DNA of 64,000 nucleotides from SG8-30 sp963710135 (GCA_963710135.1 CAVPYY010000001.1:17940-81939), one strand, 5' to 3'; shown: positions 40,108 to 58,687, counted from the first letter of the stretch. The notes: generated by a model not told the origin, from the sequence alone. Numbers and translations are program-made.

Positions 40108-40517
40108 AGCACCTGGCGCCTGACGAACGCCGTCGAAACAGACAACTTGGCAGCCGCCAGCCTGAAAGCCTCGCGAGCGGTCGCCTCGGGGACGCCCTCG
40201 ATCTCGAACAGCACCTTGCCGGGGGTGACCTTCGCGATCCAGTACTCGACGTTGCCCTTGCCCTTGCCCATGCGGACCTCGATCGGCTTGGCGGTGATCG
40301 GCACGTCCGGGAAGACCCGGATCCAGATCTGGCCGCCGCGCTTGACGTAGCGGGTCATGGCGCGACGGGCCGCCTCGATCTCGCGGGCGGTCATGCGGGC
40401 GCGTCCCGTGGCCTTCAGACCGAAGTCACCGAAGGCGACCGAACTGCCGCGCGTGGAAGTGCCAGCAAGGTTGCCCTTGTGCTGCTTGCGGAACTTGGTG
40501 CGCTTTGGCTGCATCAT
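40104..40517 (-). CDS. rplP: 50S ribosomal protein L16
   Basis: The 137-residue L16 begins MMQPKRTKFRKQHKGNLAG and contains 'MTRYVKRGGQIWIRVFPDVP' near the middle, where it approaches the A-site tRNA. Complete and intact, with 18 bases after rpsC. Confidence 0.98.
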   Translation of the reverse strand: MMQPKRTKFRKQHKGNLAGTSTRGSSVAFGDFGLKATGRARMTAREIEAARRAMTRYVKRGGQIWIRVFPDVPITAKPIEVRMGKGKGNVEYWIAKVTPGKVLFEIEGVPEATAREAFRLAAAKLSVSTAFVRRQVL

Positions 40518-40535
40518 GATTCAGTCACTCCGCCC

Positions 40536-41249
40536 TTAACCGGCCGCCGGCTCGGCAGCCGCCGGGGCTGCGGCCTCGGCCTCGGGCGCGGGGATATCGA
40601 TGACTTCCTCGCGCTCGAACACTTCGCCCTTGAACACCCACACCTTGATGCCGATGATCCCGTAGGTCGTCTTCGCCTCCGCCAGGCCGTAGTCGATCTC
40701 GGCGCGGAACGTGTGCAGCGGGATGCGGCCCTCACGGGTCCACTCGGAACGCGAGATCTCCGCGCCGTTCAGGCGTCCGGCGACCCGCACCTTCACGCCC
40801 AGCGCGCCGCTGCGCATGGTGTTGGTGACCGCGCGCTTCATGGCGCGACGGAACATCACGCGCTTCTCGATCTGCTGGGCGATGCTCTCAGCGACCAGCT
40901 GGGCGTCCAGTTCCGGCTTGCGGATCTCGGCGATGTTGAGGCGCACGTCGCCGATCGGCATGCCCATGAGCTTCGCCGCCTCGCCGCGCAGCTTCTCGAT
41001 GTCCTCGCCCTTCTTGCCGATCACCATGCCCGGACGCGCCGTGTGGATGGTGATGCTGGACTTGCGGGCCGCGCGCTCGATGTGGATGCGGCTGACCGAC
41101 GCGTCGGCGAGCTTCTTGCGGAGGAAGTCGCGCACGATCCAGTCCGAATGAATGTTCGCCGGGAAGGTCTTGGAGTCGGCATACCAGCGCGACGTCCAGT
41201 CGCGGGTGATGCCGAGCCGAATGCCTATCGGGTTTACTTTCTGGCCCAT
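40536..41249 (-). CDS. rpsC: 30S ribosomal protein S3
   Basis: The 237-residue S3 has a KH domain with 'ARPGMVIGKKGEDIEKLR' (RNA-binding GxxG-type loop) and the C-terminal 'REGRIPLHTFRAEIDYG' domain. The last ~20 residues are an Ala/Pro/Glu-rich tail. It forms the mRNA entry site with S4 and S5. Confidence 0.98.
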   Translation of the reverse strand: MGQKVNPIGIRLGITRDWTSRWYADSKTFPANIHSDWIVRDFLRKKLADASVSRIHIERAARKSSITIHTARPGMVIGKKGEDIEKLRGEAAKLMGMPIGDVRLNIAEIRKPELDAQLVAESIAQQIEKRVMFRRAMKRAVTNTMRSGALGVKVRVAGRLNGAEISRSEWTREGRIPLHTFRAEIDYGLAEAKTTYGIIGIKVWVFKGEVFEREEVIDIPAPEAEAAAPAAAEPAAG

Positions 41250-41278
41250 CTGCTGCTCCGTTCCTGTACTGCCGGGCC

Positions 41279-41620
41279 TCAGCCCGCCGACCCGTCGGCC
41301 ACCGTGACCGTGATGTGGCTCAGGCGCTTGACGATGCGGTTGCCGCGGCCCTTGGCGCGGGCATGGAAACGCTTCATCACCGGCGCGGTATCCACCTCGA
41401 TCCGCGCGATCTTCAGTTCATCGACGTCGGCGCCGAGATTGTGCTCGGCGTTCGCGATCGCCGACTCGAGCACCTTGCGGACCAGCTTCGCGCCCTTCTT
41501 CGGCGTGAATGCCAGCACCTGCAGCGCATGGCCGACCGGCTGACCGCGGACCAGGTCCGCGACGAGGCGGCACTTCTGCGGCGAGATGCGCGCGTGGCGC
41601 AACTTGGCTGAAACCTGCAT
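41279..41620 (-). CDS. rplV: 50S ribosomal protein L22
   Basis: The 113-residue L22 starts MQVSAKLRHARISPQKCRLV and has the tunnel-lining beta hairpin around 'MKRFHARAKGRGNRIVKRLS'. Normal length and place. Confidence 0.98.
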   Translation of the reverse strand: MQVSAKLRHARISPQKCRLVADLVRGQPVGHALQVLAFTPKKGAKLVRKVLESAIANAEHNLGADVDELKIARIEVDTAPVMKRFHARAKGRGNRIVKRLSHITVTVADGSAG

Positions 41621-41625
41621 GGCCT

Positions 41626-41901
41626 TTACTCCGATACCCGCTTCGTACCCGAGTGCCCCTTGAAGGTGCGCGTCGGGGCGAATTCGCCCAGCTTGTGTCC
41701 GACCATGTTCTCGGTCACCAGGACCGGGATGTGCTGGCGTCCGTTGTGCACGGCGATCGTCAGCCCGACCATGTCGGGCAGGACCATCGAGCGGCGCGAC
41801 CAGGTCTTGATCGGGCGACGGTCATTCTTGTCGCGCGCCACCTGCACCTTCTTGGCGAGATGCAGATCGACGAACGGGCCCTTCCTCAACGAACGTGACA
41901 T
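41626..41901 (-). CDS. rpsS: 30S ribosomal protein S19
   Basis: The 91-residue S19 starts MSRSLRKGPFVDLHLAKKV and ends 'LGEFAPTRTFKGHSGTKRVSE', as in the family. It is located between rplB and rplV. Confidence 0.98.
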   Translation of the reverse strand: MSRSLRKGPFVDLHLAKKVQVARDKNDRRPIKTWSRRSMVLPDMVGLTIAVHNGRQHIPVLVTENMVGHKLGEFAPTRTFKGHSGTKRVSE

Positions 41902-41916
41902 GGTGTCCGAGGCTCC

Positions 41917-42741
41917 TTACTTGCGACGACGCACGATCAGCGCGTCGGTCCGCTTGTTCTTGCGCGTCTTCTTGCCCTTCGTGTGCCAGCCCCACGGCGA
42001 CACCGGGTGCGGGTTACCCTGCCCGGAGCGGCCCTCGCCACCACCGTGCGGGTGATCGACGGGGTTCATCACCACGCCGCGCACGGTCGGGCGGATGCCG
42101 CGCCAGCGCTTCGCGCCGGCCTTGCCGAAGGTGCGCAGGTTGTGCTCGTCGTTGCCGACTTCGCCGAGGGTGGCGCGGCAGTCGACGCTGACCTTGCGGG
42201 TCTCGCCCGACTTGAGCCGCAGCATGGCGTAGCCACCCTCGCGGCCGGTGTACTGCGCCGAGTTGCCGGCCGCGCGCGCGAGCTGGCCGCCCTTGCCGGG
42301 CTTCAGTTCGATGTTGTGGACCATCGAGCCGACCGGCACGTTGCGCAACAGCATGGCGTTGCCGGGCTTGATCGGCGACTCCGGGCCGGACTGCACGTCG
42401 TCGCCCTCCTTGAGCCCCTTGGGAGCCAGGATGTAGCGGCGCTCGCCGTCGCGGTACAGCACCAGCGCGAGGTACGCGGTGCGGTTCGGGTCGTACTCCA
42501 GCCGCTCGACGCGGCCAGGCACGCCGTCCTTGTCACGGCGGAAGTCGACCACGCGGTACTTCTGCTTGTGGCCGCCGCCCTTGTGACGGGTGGTCAGGCG
42601 GCCGGAATTGTTGCGCCCACCGGTGGACTTCTGCGCGCCCGTCAGGCTGCGCACGGGCTTGCCCTTGTGCAGCTCGGAGCGGTCCGGACGCACCTGAAAG
42701 CGCGTACCCGGGGACGTCGGCTTTAGCTTCTTGAGTGCCAT
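41917..42741 (-). CDS. rplB: 50S ribosomal protein L2
   Basis: The 274-residue L2, essential for the peptidyl-transferase centre, has the diagnostic C-terminal segment 'MNPVDHPHGGGEGRSGQGNP' (including the key histidine) and the family start MALKKLKPTSPGTR. The gene is complete. Confidence 0.98.
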   Translation of the reverse strand: MALKKLKPTSPGTRFQVRPDRSELHKGKPVRSLTGAQKSTGGRNNSGRLTTRHKGGGHKQKYRVVDFRRDKDGVPGRVERLEYDPNRTAYLALVLYRDGERRYILAPKGLKEGDDVQSGPESPIKPGNAMLLRNVPVGSMVHNIELKPGKGGQLARAAGNSAQYTGREGGYAMLRLKSGETRKVSVDCRATLGEVGNDEHNLRTFGKAGAKRWRGIRPTVRGVVMNPVDHPHGGGEGRSGQGNPHPVSPWGWHTKGKKTRKNKRTDALIVRRRK

Positions 42742-42774
42742 CGTTCTATGCCTTCCGTTCTCGCCAGGCGCCCG

Positions 42775-43104
42775 TTACGGCGCTTCGGCGCCGCCAAGCT
42801 CGATGGTCTGGCCGTCCTGAAGCCGCACGTACGCCTTCTTCCAGTCAGAGCGCCGGCCTTCGAAGCGGCCGAAGCGCTTGTTCTTGCCCTGCTGGTTGAC
42901 CACCCGCACGGTGCGAACCTTGACCTCGAACATGAACTCGACCGCCGCCTTGATCTCCGGCTTGGTCGCGTCCGTGCGCACGCGGAACACGTACTGGTCG
43001 CCCTGCTCCGCGACGCGCGCGCTCTTCTCCGAAACGTGCGGGGCGATCAGCACGTTGATGAGCCGCTCCTTGGAGGGCCCGCGGTCGATTGTCGTGGTCG
43101 TCAT
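42775..43104 (-). CDS. rplW: 50S ribosomal protein L23
   Basis: The 109-residue L23 is the docking site for trigger factor and SRP at the tunnel exit. It includes 'LINVLIAPHVSEKSARVAEQ' and 'NKRFGRFEGRRSDWKKAYV'. Its ATG overlaps the rplD stop by four bases. Confidence 0.97.
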   Translation of the reverse strand: MTTTTIDRGPSKERLINVLIAPHVSEKSARVAEQGDQYVFRVRTDATKPEIKAAVEFMFEVKVRTVRVVNQQGKNKRFGRFEGRRSDWKKAYVRLQDGQTIELGGAEAP

Positions 43105-43715
43105 GCGAGCCGCTCCTCGAGCATCTTCAGCGCGCCGACCGTCGCCAGCACCTTGTCGTGGCGGGCGAGGCTGACCGGATCCAGCCCGGCCACCGGCAGC
43201 ACGTGCACGGCGGGCAGGTTGCGGGAGGCCAGGAACAGCTTCTCGTCGAAGGCCTCGACCAGGATCAGCACGCTGCCCAGCCCCAGCTCCTTGAGCTTGC
43301 CGGCGAGCATCTTCGTCTTCGGCGCCTCGAGCTCCAGCGCGTCGGTCACCACCAGGCGCTCCTGGCGGATCAGCTCCGAGAGCATCGAGCGCATGGCGCC
43401 GCGGTACATCTTGCGGTTGACCTTCTGCTCGTAGCTGCGCGGCTTGGCGGCGAAGGCGCGGCCGCCACCGACCCAGATCGGGCTGCGGATGGAGCCGGCG
43501 CGCGCGCTGCCGGTGCCCTTCTGGCGCCAGGGCTTCTTGCCGCCACCACGCACTTCGGCCTTGGTCTTCTGCGCCTTGGTGCCGGCGCGACCGGCAGCCA
43601 TGTAGGCGGTGAGCACCTGGTGCACCAGCGGCTCGTTGAATTCACGGCCGAAGGTCGCGTCGTTGAGGTCGATCTCGGAGCCCTTGGCTCCGCCGTTAAC
43701 CAGCTTGAGCTTCAT
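43101..43715 (-). CDS. rplD: 50S ribosomal protein L4
   Basis: The 204-residue L4 starts MKLKLVNGGAKGSEIDLND and has the tunnel loop 'KKPWRQKGTGSARAGSIRSP' and 'MLSELIRQERLVV'. L4 commonly represses its own S10 operon. The frame is open upstream through rplC because of a frameshift there, which makes a false L3-L4 fusion; the true start is the ATG at 43715 with AGGCTCCCGCT upstream. Confidence 0.97.
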   Translation of the reverse strand: MKLKLVNGGAKGSEIDLNDATFGREFNEPLVHQVLTAYMAAGRAGTKAQKTKAEVRGGGKKPWRQKGTGSARAGSIRSPIWVGGGRAFAAKPRSYEQKVNRKMYRGAMRSMLSELIRQERLVVTDALELEAPKTKMLAGKLKELGLGSVLILVEAFDEKLFLASRNLPAVHVLPVAGLDPVSLARHDKVLATVGALKMLEERLA

Positions 43716-43731
43716 TAGCGGGAGCCTCGGT

Positions 43732-44420
43732 TCACTTCTTTGCGGTCTTGGAGGGCGCGACGTACTTGCGTCGCGTCTGCGCGCGGCCTTCACCGACGGA
43801 CGCACCACCACCGACCCGCCCTCTGCGCCCGGCACGGCACCGCTGACCAGCAGCAGGTTGCGCTCGGCGTCCACCTCGACGATCCGGAGGTTCTCCTCGG
43901 TGCGGCGCACGACGCCCATGTGGCCGGACATGCGCTTGCCCTTGAACACGCGGCCGGGCGTCTGGCGCTGGCCGATCGAGCCTGGCGCGCGATGCACCAC
44001 GGAAGCGCCGTGGCTGGCCGGACCGCCGGCGAAGCCGTGACGCTTCATGATGCCGGCGAAGCCCTTGCCGATCGTGGTCCCGCTGACGTCGACCATCTGG
44101 CCGACCTGGAAACGGTCGACCTTGAGCTCGGCGCCGGTCTTGAGGTCGTCGCCCTCGCCGTCGGCGAGGCGGAACTCGACGGTGGTGGAGCCGGGCTCGA
44201 CCCCTTGACGGGCGAAGTGCCCGGCGACGGGCTTGCTCAAGCGGGAAGCGCGGCGCGAGCCAACGGTGACCTGGATCGCGCGATAGCCGTCGCGCTCCTC
44301 GTCCTTGACCTGCATGACGCGGTTGGGCAGCGCCTCGATGACCGTCACCGGCACGGATTCGCCCGCCTCGGTGAACACACGCGTCATGCCGCACTTGCGG
44401 CCGACCAGACCAATGGTCAT
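43732..44420 (-). CDS. rplC: 50S ribosomal protein L3 (frameshift near 3' end)
   Basis: L3 starts MTIGLVGRKCGMTRVFTEAG and is in frame through 'GRVFKGKRMSGHMG' and 'AEGGSVVVRPSV'. At about 43770-43790 the frame must shift by a net missing base to reach the ending 'RRKYVAPSKTAKK' and the stop at 43732. Without the shift the frame reads on into rplD for 439 residues with no stop. The corrected protein is about 229 residues, somewhat longer than E. coli L3 because of a basic tail. Either the shift is a sequence error, or the native L3 ends just past 'VKA' by another route. Confidence 0.88.
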
Positions 44421-44633
44421 GACCTTTGTCCTCTTTACACCACACCGGCTGCGATTGGCCGGGGCTGCGTCTTGTATCCGGGCCCGCCGTCCGCCACGTG
44501 GGCGTCAGGCTTCCCGACCATTCCCGATCCCGCAAAAACCGCGGCGCCAAGGCATCGGCCTGGCGCCCGTCGGAGACCGAAGGGAGCCGCCTAGTATAGC
44601 GGCCCCAGCGGGCGGCGCAAGCCGCCCGGCCGC
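44421..44633 (-). promoter_or_regulatory. Long rpsJ-rplC spacer with hairpins and possible promoter
   Basis: This 213-base gap inside a normally compact operon holds no gene. On the minus strand it contains, in order: a perfect hairpin GGGCGGC-TTGC-GCCGCCC (44610-44627) just after the rpsJ stop, a -10-like TATACT at 44593-44598 with a weak TTGCGC 16 bases upstream, and a second hairpin built on GGCGCCA repeats (about 44542-44566). Then comes the rplC ribosome binding site region (AGAGGACAAAGG). It could act as a terminator/attenuator plus a new promoter or leader for the S10 genes. Confidence 0.5.
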
Positions 44634-44949
44634 TCAGTTCAGCTTGATCTGCACGTCCACGCCGGCCGGCAGCTCCAGCTTCATCAGCGCGTCGACCGTC
44701 TTGTCGGTCGGGTTGACGATGTCCATCAGGCGCTTGTGGGTGCGCAGCTCGTACTGGTCGCGCGCGTCCTTGTCGCCGTGCGGGGAGACCAGCAGCGTGA
44801 ACCGCTCCATCTTGGTCGGCAGCGGCACCGGGCCCGCGCACCGTGGCGCCGGTGCGCTTGGCGGTCTCGACGATTTCCCGGGCCGAGGTGTCGATCAGGC
44901 GATGATCGAACGCCTTCAGGCGGATGCGAATGTTCTGACTGGTAGCCAT
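44634..44949 (-). CDS. rpsJ: 30S ribosomal protein S10 (one-base frameshift in sequence)
   Basis: The first frame reads MATSQNIRIRLKAFDHRLID...GATVRGP. An extra C in a C-run at about 44830-44832 then shifts the frame, and the rest continues as PLPTKMERFTLLVSPHGDKD to 'AGVDVQIKLN'. Removing one base gives 104 residues, the length of E. coli S10. S10 is also NusE, the NusG/Rho partner in antitermination. It lies 90 bases after tuf1. Confidence 0.93.
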
Positions 44950-44980
44950 TGTCTTGATTGCCTAGATCCATGCCCGGATT

Positions 44981-45006
44981 GACCGGCCGCTGCTCGCGGC
45001 CCGGTC
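44981..45006 (-). terminator. Hairpin between tuf1 and rpsJ
   Basis: An imperfect inverted repeat GACCGG(C)CGC...GCGGCCCGGTC forms a GC-rich stem with a short loop 34 bases after the tuf1 stop. On the minus strand it is not followed by a T-run. It may be an attenuator or a processing site between the str and S10 parts. Confidence 0.4.
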
Positions 45007-45039
45007 CGAACGGGACTCTTCCGGGCACTACTGCCACTA

Positions 45040-46233
<1,194 letters not shown>

Positions 46234-46282
46234 GTCGGTGTTCCTGCGCTTGTTGTCAATATGGTCCGGACGAGGGTTTCCC

Positions 46283-48381
46283 TCAGGACGCCTTCTTCAT
46301 TACGGCGTCGGCGACGCTCGATGGGACTTCCAGGTACTTCGAGAACTCCATCGTGAAGGTCGCGCGACCCTGGCTCATCGAGCGCACGGTCGTCGCATAG
46401 CCGAACATCTCGGCCAGCGGCACCTCGGCGGTGATGACCTTGCCGGACGAGCTCGTCTTCCATGCCCTGGATCTGGCCACGGCGGCGGTTCAGGTCGCCG
46501 ATCACGTCGCCGGAGTACTCTTCCGGCGTCACGACTTCGACCTTCATGATCGGCTCGAGCAGGACGGGCTTCGCCTTGCGCGAAGCCTTCCTTGAAGGCC
46601 ATGCTGCCGGCGATCTTGAACGCCATTTCGTTCGAGTCGACGTCGTGGTACGAGCCGTCGAAGATCGTGACCTTGACGTCGACGATCGGGTAGCCGGCGA
46701 TCACGCCGCCCAGCATCGCTTCCTTGACGCCCTTGTCCACCGCCGGGATGTACTCGCGCGGCACGACGCCGCCGACGATCTCGTTGACGAATTCGTAGCC
46801 CTTGCCTTCCTCGGTCGGCTCGATACTGCAGCCAGACGTGACCGTACTGGCCGCGGCCGCCCGACTGCCGCACGAACTTGCCTTCCTGCTCGACCTTGCC
46901 ACGGATGGTCTCGCGGTAGGCGACCTGCGGCTTGCCGACATTGGCCTCGACCTTGAACTCGCGCTTCATGCGGTCGACGATGATTTCCAGGTGCAGCTCA
47001 CCCATGCCGGAGATGATCGTCTGGCCCGACTCCTGGTCGGTGTGCACGCGGAAGGACGGATCTTCCTTGGCGAGGCGCTGCAGCGCGAGGCCCATCTTCT
47101 CCTGGTCGACCTTGGTCTTGGGCTCGACGGCCACCGAGATGACGGGCTCCGGGAACTCCATCTTCTCGAGCATGATGACCTTGTCGACGTCGCAGAGCGT
47201 GTCGCCGGTGGTCACGTCCTTGAGCCCGACCGCCGCGGCGATGTCGCCGGCGCGAACTTCCTTGATCTCGTTGCGCTCGCTGGCGTGCATCTGCAGCAGG
47301 CGTCCGATGCGTTCCTTCCGCGACCTGTTCGGCACGTAGACCTGGTCGCCCGAGTTGAGAACGCCCGAGTAGACGCGGAAGAACGTCAGGTTGCCGACGA
47401 ACGGGTCGTTCAGGATCTTGAACGCGAGCGCGGAGAACGGCGACTCGTCGCTCGACTTGCGCGAGGCTTCCTCGCCGGTCTCGGTCTGGCCGCGGACGTC
47501 CGGCACTTCGGTCGGCGACGGCATGAACTCGATCACGGCGTCGAGCACCGCCTGCACGCCCTTGTTCTTGAAGGCGGAGCCGCACAGGTGACCAGGCAGA
47601 TCTCGTTCCTGATCGTGCGCTCGCGCAGGCCCCGGCGGATCTCGGCCTCGGTCAGGTCGCCTTCCTCGAGGTACTTGTTGAGCAGCTCCTCGTTGGCCTC
47701 GGCCGCCACCTCGACCATCTTCGCGCGCCAGGTCTTGCACTCCTCCAGCATCGCCGGCGGAATCTCGCGGAACTCGAAGCGCATGCCCTGGGTCTCGTCG
47801 TCCCAGCAGATCTGCTTCATGCGGATCAGGTCGATGACGCCCTCGAACTTGTCCTCGGCGCCGATCGGCAGCTGGATCGGCACGGGATTGCCCTGCAGGC
47901 GCGTGCGGATCTGGTCGACGCAGCGCAGGAAGTTGGCGCCAGCGCGGTCCATCTTGTTGACGAACGCGAGGCGCGGCACCTTGTACTTGTTCATCTGCCG
48001 CCAGACCGTCTCGGACTGCGGCTGCACGCCCGACACCGCGCAATACACGGCCACGGCGCTGTCGAGGACGCGCAGCGAGCGCTCGACCTCGATGGTGAAG
48101 TCGACGTGCCCCGGGGTGTCGATGATGTTGATGCGGTGCTCGGGATAGTGCTTGTCCATCCCGTTCCAGAAGCAGGTGGTCGCCGCCGCGGTGATCGTGA
48201 TGCCGCGCTCCTGCTCCTGCTCCATGTAGTCCATCACGGCAGCGCCGTCGTGCACCTCGCCGATCTTGTGCGAGACGCCCGTATAGAACAGGACACGCTC
48301 GGTCGTCGTGGTCTTGCCGGCGTCGATGTGCGCGGAGATACCGATGTTCCGGTAGCGCTCGATCGGGGTGGTGCGGGCCAT
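46283..48381 (-). CDS. fusA: Elongation factor G (four frameshifts in sequence)
   Basis: EF-G drives translocation and, with RRF, ribosome recycling. Four collinear frames give the full protein. The first carries MARTTPIERYRNIGISAHIDAGKTTTTERVL, switch II DTPGHVDF and NKMDRAG. The frame then shifts at about 47585-47592, before GSAFKNKGVQAVLDAV (net -1 or +2). Extra bases follow at about 46825, 46581 and 46451, and the end is 'MEFSKYLEVPSSVADAV'. Corrected length is about 698 residues, as in the family. Every domain I-V motif remains, so sequence error is favoured over inactivation; no second fusA is present in the window. Confidence 0.93.
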
Positions 48382-48417
48382 GATGTCCTCGTCAAATCCT
48401 GCTCTGGGCCTGCCCGC

Positions 48418-48898
48418 TTACCAGCGGTAGTGCGCGAAGGCCTTGTTGGCGTCAGCCATGCGATGCGTGTCCTCGCGCTTGCGCACGGCGGCGCCGCGGT
48501 TCTCGGCGGCCTCCATCAGTTCGTTCGCGAGCCGGTGGGCCATCGACTTCTCGCTGCGCGCGCGCGCGGCCTCGATGATCCAGCGCATCGCCAGCGTCTG
48601 GCGACGGGTGGTGCGGACTTCGACGGGCACCTGGTAGGTCGCGCCGCCGACGCGGCGCGACTTCACCTCGACCGCGGGCTTGACGTTGTCGAGCGCCTGC
48701 GTGACCAGCTCCAGCGCGGCCTCGCCCTGACGGCCGGTCTTCTCGGCGATGCGGTCGATCGCACCGTAGAGGATGCTGCTCGGCGGCTGACTTCTTGCCG
48801 TCCGACATCACCATGTTCATGAACTTGGCCAGCGTCTGGCTGCCGAACTTCGGGTCCGGCAGGACGGTGCGGGTCGGCGCCTGAGTACGACGTGACAT
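48418..48898 (-). CDS. rpsG: 30S ribosomal protein S7 (one-base frameshift in sequence)
   Basis: The first frame, 'LPDPKFGSQTLAKFMNMVMSDGKKSAAE', is followed after one extra base at about 48778 by 'SILYGAIDRIAEKTGRQGE' and then 'VEVKSRRVGGATYQVPVEVR' to 'HRMADANKAFAHYRW'. The corrected protein has 159 residues. S7 nucleates the small-subunit head and usually represses the str operon. It follows rpsL after 18 bases. Confidence 0.94.
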
Positions 48899-48916
48899 GA
48901 CTCTCTACCTTCCTGA

Positions 48917-49291
48917 TTACTTTTTCGCGCGCTTGGCGCCGTACTTCGAGCGACCCTGCTTGCGGTCGTTGACGCCGGCGCAGTCGAGCGTGCCGCGCAC
49001 GGTGTGATAGCGCACACCCGGCAGGTCCTTGACGCGGCCGCCGCGGATCAGCACCACCGAGTGCTCCTGCAGGTTGTGGCCTTCACCGCCGATGTAGCTG
49101 GTGACCTCGAAGCCGTTGGTGAGACGCACGCGGGCCACCTTGCGCAGCGCCGAGTTCGGCTTCTTCGGCGTCGTGGTGTAGACGCGCGTGCACACGCCGC
49201 GCTTCTGCGGCGCGCTCTGCAGCGCCGGCACCTTCGACTTCATGGTGGCGGCACGGCGGCCGCCTCGGATCAGCTGATTGGTCGTCGCCAT
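48917..49291 (-). CDS. rpsL: 30S ribosomal protein S12
   Basis: The 124-residue S12 at the decoding centre starts MATTNQLIRGGRRAATMKSK (ATG 49291) and carries Lys43 in 'TTTPKKPNSALRK' and the conserved 'LPGVRYHTVRG' loop. These are the wild-type residues at the common streptomycin-resistance positions. It is the first gene after the promoter at 49427-49455 and heads the str operon. Confidence 0.98.
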   Translation of the reverse strand: MATTNQLIRGGRRAATMKSKVPALQSAPQKRGVCTRVYTTTPKKPNSALRKVARVRLTNGFEVTSYIGGEGHNLQEHSVVLIRGGRVKDLPGVRYHTVRGTLDCAGVNDRKQGRSKYGAKRAKK

Positions 49292-49426
49292 GCCATGGAT
49301 CCCGTCTGTCGCAGCGGCCGGGCGGATTCCCGGGCGCATGAAGCACCGGGCCGCACCAAGGCGGCCCGGATGAACCTGTAAATCTTCTCCCGGCGCGGTA
49401 CTTTCGGCCGGGTGGAGAGGGCGGCG

Positions 49427-49455
49427 ATTGTAGGAACCGGGCCCAGAAGTGTCAA
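49427..49455 (-). promoter_or_regulatory. Strong sigma70 promoter for rpsL (str operon)
   Basis: On the minus strand a perfect -35 TTGACA (49450-49455) and a -10 TACAAT (49427-49432; one mismatch to TATAAT) are separated by exactly 17 bases. The predicted start lies near 49420, giving a leader of about 130 bases before the rpsL ATG. GC-rich bases directly follow the -10, as at stringently controlled promoters. Confidence 0.88.
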
Positions 49456-49533
49456 GAAATCCCCCCGACACCCCCCGGTAAACCACTAGTTAGCCGCCCA
49501 AGCCCCGGACTCCCGCCGCCGGTCGGGCGGCGT

Positions 49534-49558
49534 GGCGCCCCCCCTCGGCGGGGGCGCC
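49534..49558 (-). terminator. GC hairpin after rpoC
   Basis: A perfect nine-base stem GGCGCCCCC/GGGGGCGCC with a seven-base loop lies 24 bases after the rpoC stop. A second, smaller CCGCC/GGCGG hairpin follows (about 49515-49531). No T-run is seen, so termination may be partial. The rest of the rpoC-rpsL spacer (49292-49581) holds the str promoter and leader. Confidence 0.6.
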
Positions 49559-49581
49559 ATGCAACCGATACGGCCCGGGAC

Positions 49582-53802
<4,221 letters not shown>

Positions 53803-53806
53803 TGCT

Positions 53807-58102
<4,296 letters not shown>

Positions 58103-58303
58103 CGCGTCGCCCTCTAGCTCAGACTGCGCGCACGGGCCATGGGCCCGCGTCGCCGGGGAACCGCACCGACGGTGCGGCTCGTGCAATATTCAACTCTGCT
58201 GCGGCGCCGCGAACGACGGACGGCCCGGCTCCCCTGCGGGAGCCGGGTAGTCCGCATCGCGACGATGCAGCCTGCGGGGCCGTGTGCCCTCGCATGGAGG
58301 CCC
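58103..58303 (-). promoter_or_regulatory. rplL-rpoB spacer with attenuator-like hairpin
   Basis: The 201-base spacer contains a perfect ten-base stem with tetraloop, CCCGGCTCCC-CTGC-GGGAGCCGGG, at 58224-58247. There is no following T-run. In E. coli the same spacer holds a partial attenuator and an RNase III site that lower rpoBC expression relative to rplL; the hairpin here may do the same job. Confidence 0.6.
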
Positions 58304-58687
58304 TTACTTGACCGCCACCGTCGCGCCGGCTTCTTCCAGCTGCTTCTTGATCTTGTCCGCGTCGGCCTTGCTGACCGCTTCCTTGACGGCGCTCGGCACG
58401 CCCTCGACGAGATCCTTGGCCTCCTTCAGGCCCAGGCCGGTGATCTCGCGGATCACCTTGATGGTGCCGACCTTCTTGTCGGCCGGGTAGGCGGTCAGCG
58501 TCACGGTGAACTCGGTCTGCTCCTCGGCAGCCGGTGCAGCCGCACCCGCGGCGCCCGCGGCGGCGATCGCCACCGGCGCGGCGGCGGTCACGCCGAACTT
58601 GTCTTCCATCATCTTCACGAGGTCGACGATCTCCATGACGGTCATGTTCGAGATCGTTTCGAGGATTTCTTCCTTACTGGCGGCCAT
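58304..58687 (-). CDS. rplL: 50S ribosomal protein L7/L12
   Basis: The 127-residue stalk protein has the N-terminal dimerisation helices (KEEILETISNMTVMEIVDLV), an Ala/Gly hinge and the factor-binding C-domain 'GLGLKEAKDLVEGVPSAVKE'. The start at 58687 was preferred because GGAG lies nine bases upstream; the ATG three codons earlier has its GGAG touching the start codon. Confidence 0.97.
   Translation of the reverse strand: MAASKEEILETISNMTVMEIVDLVKMMEDKFGVTAAAPVAIAAAGAAGAAAPAAEEQTEFTVTLTAYPADKKVGTIKVIREITGLGLKEAKDLVEGVPSAVKEAVSKADADKIKKQLEEAGATVAVK

Noticed and set aside
43101..44420. A genuine L3-L4 fusion protein
   Set aside because: The junction lacks any linker-like conservation, rplD has its own start and upstream sequence, and many single-base shifts occur in the same few kilobases.
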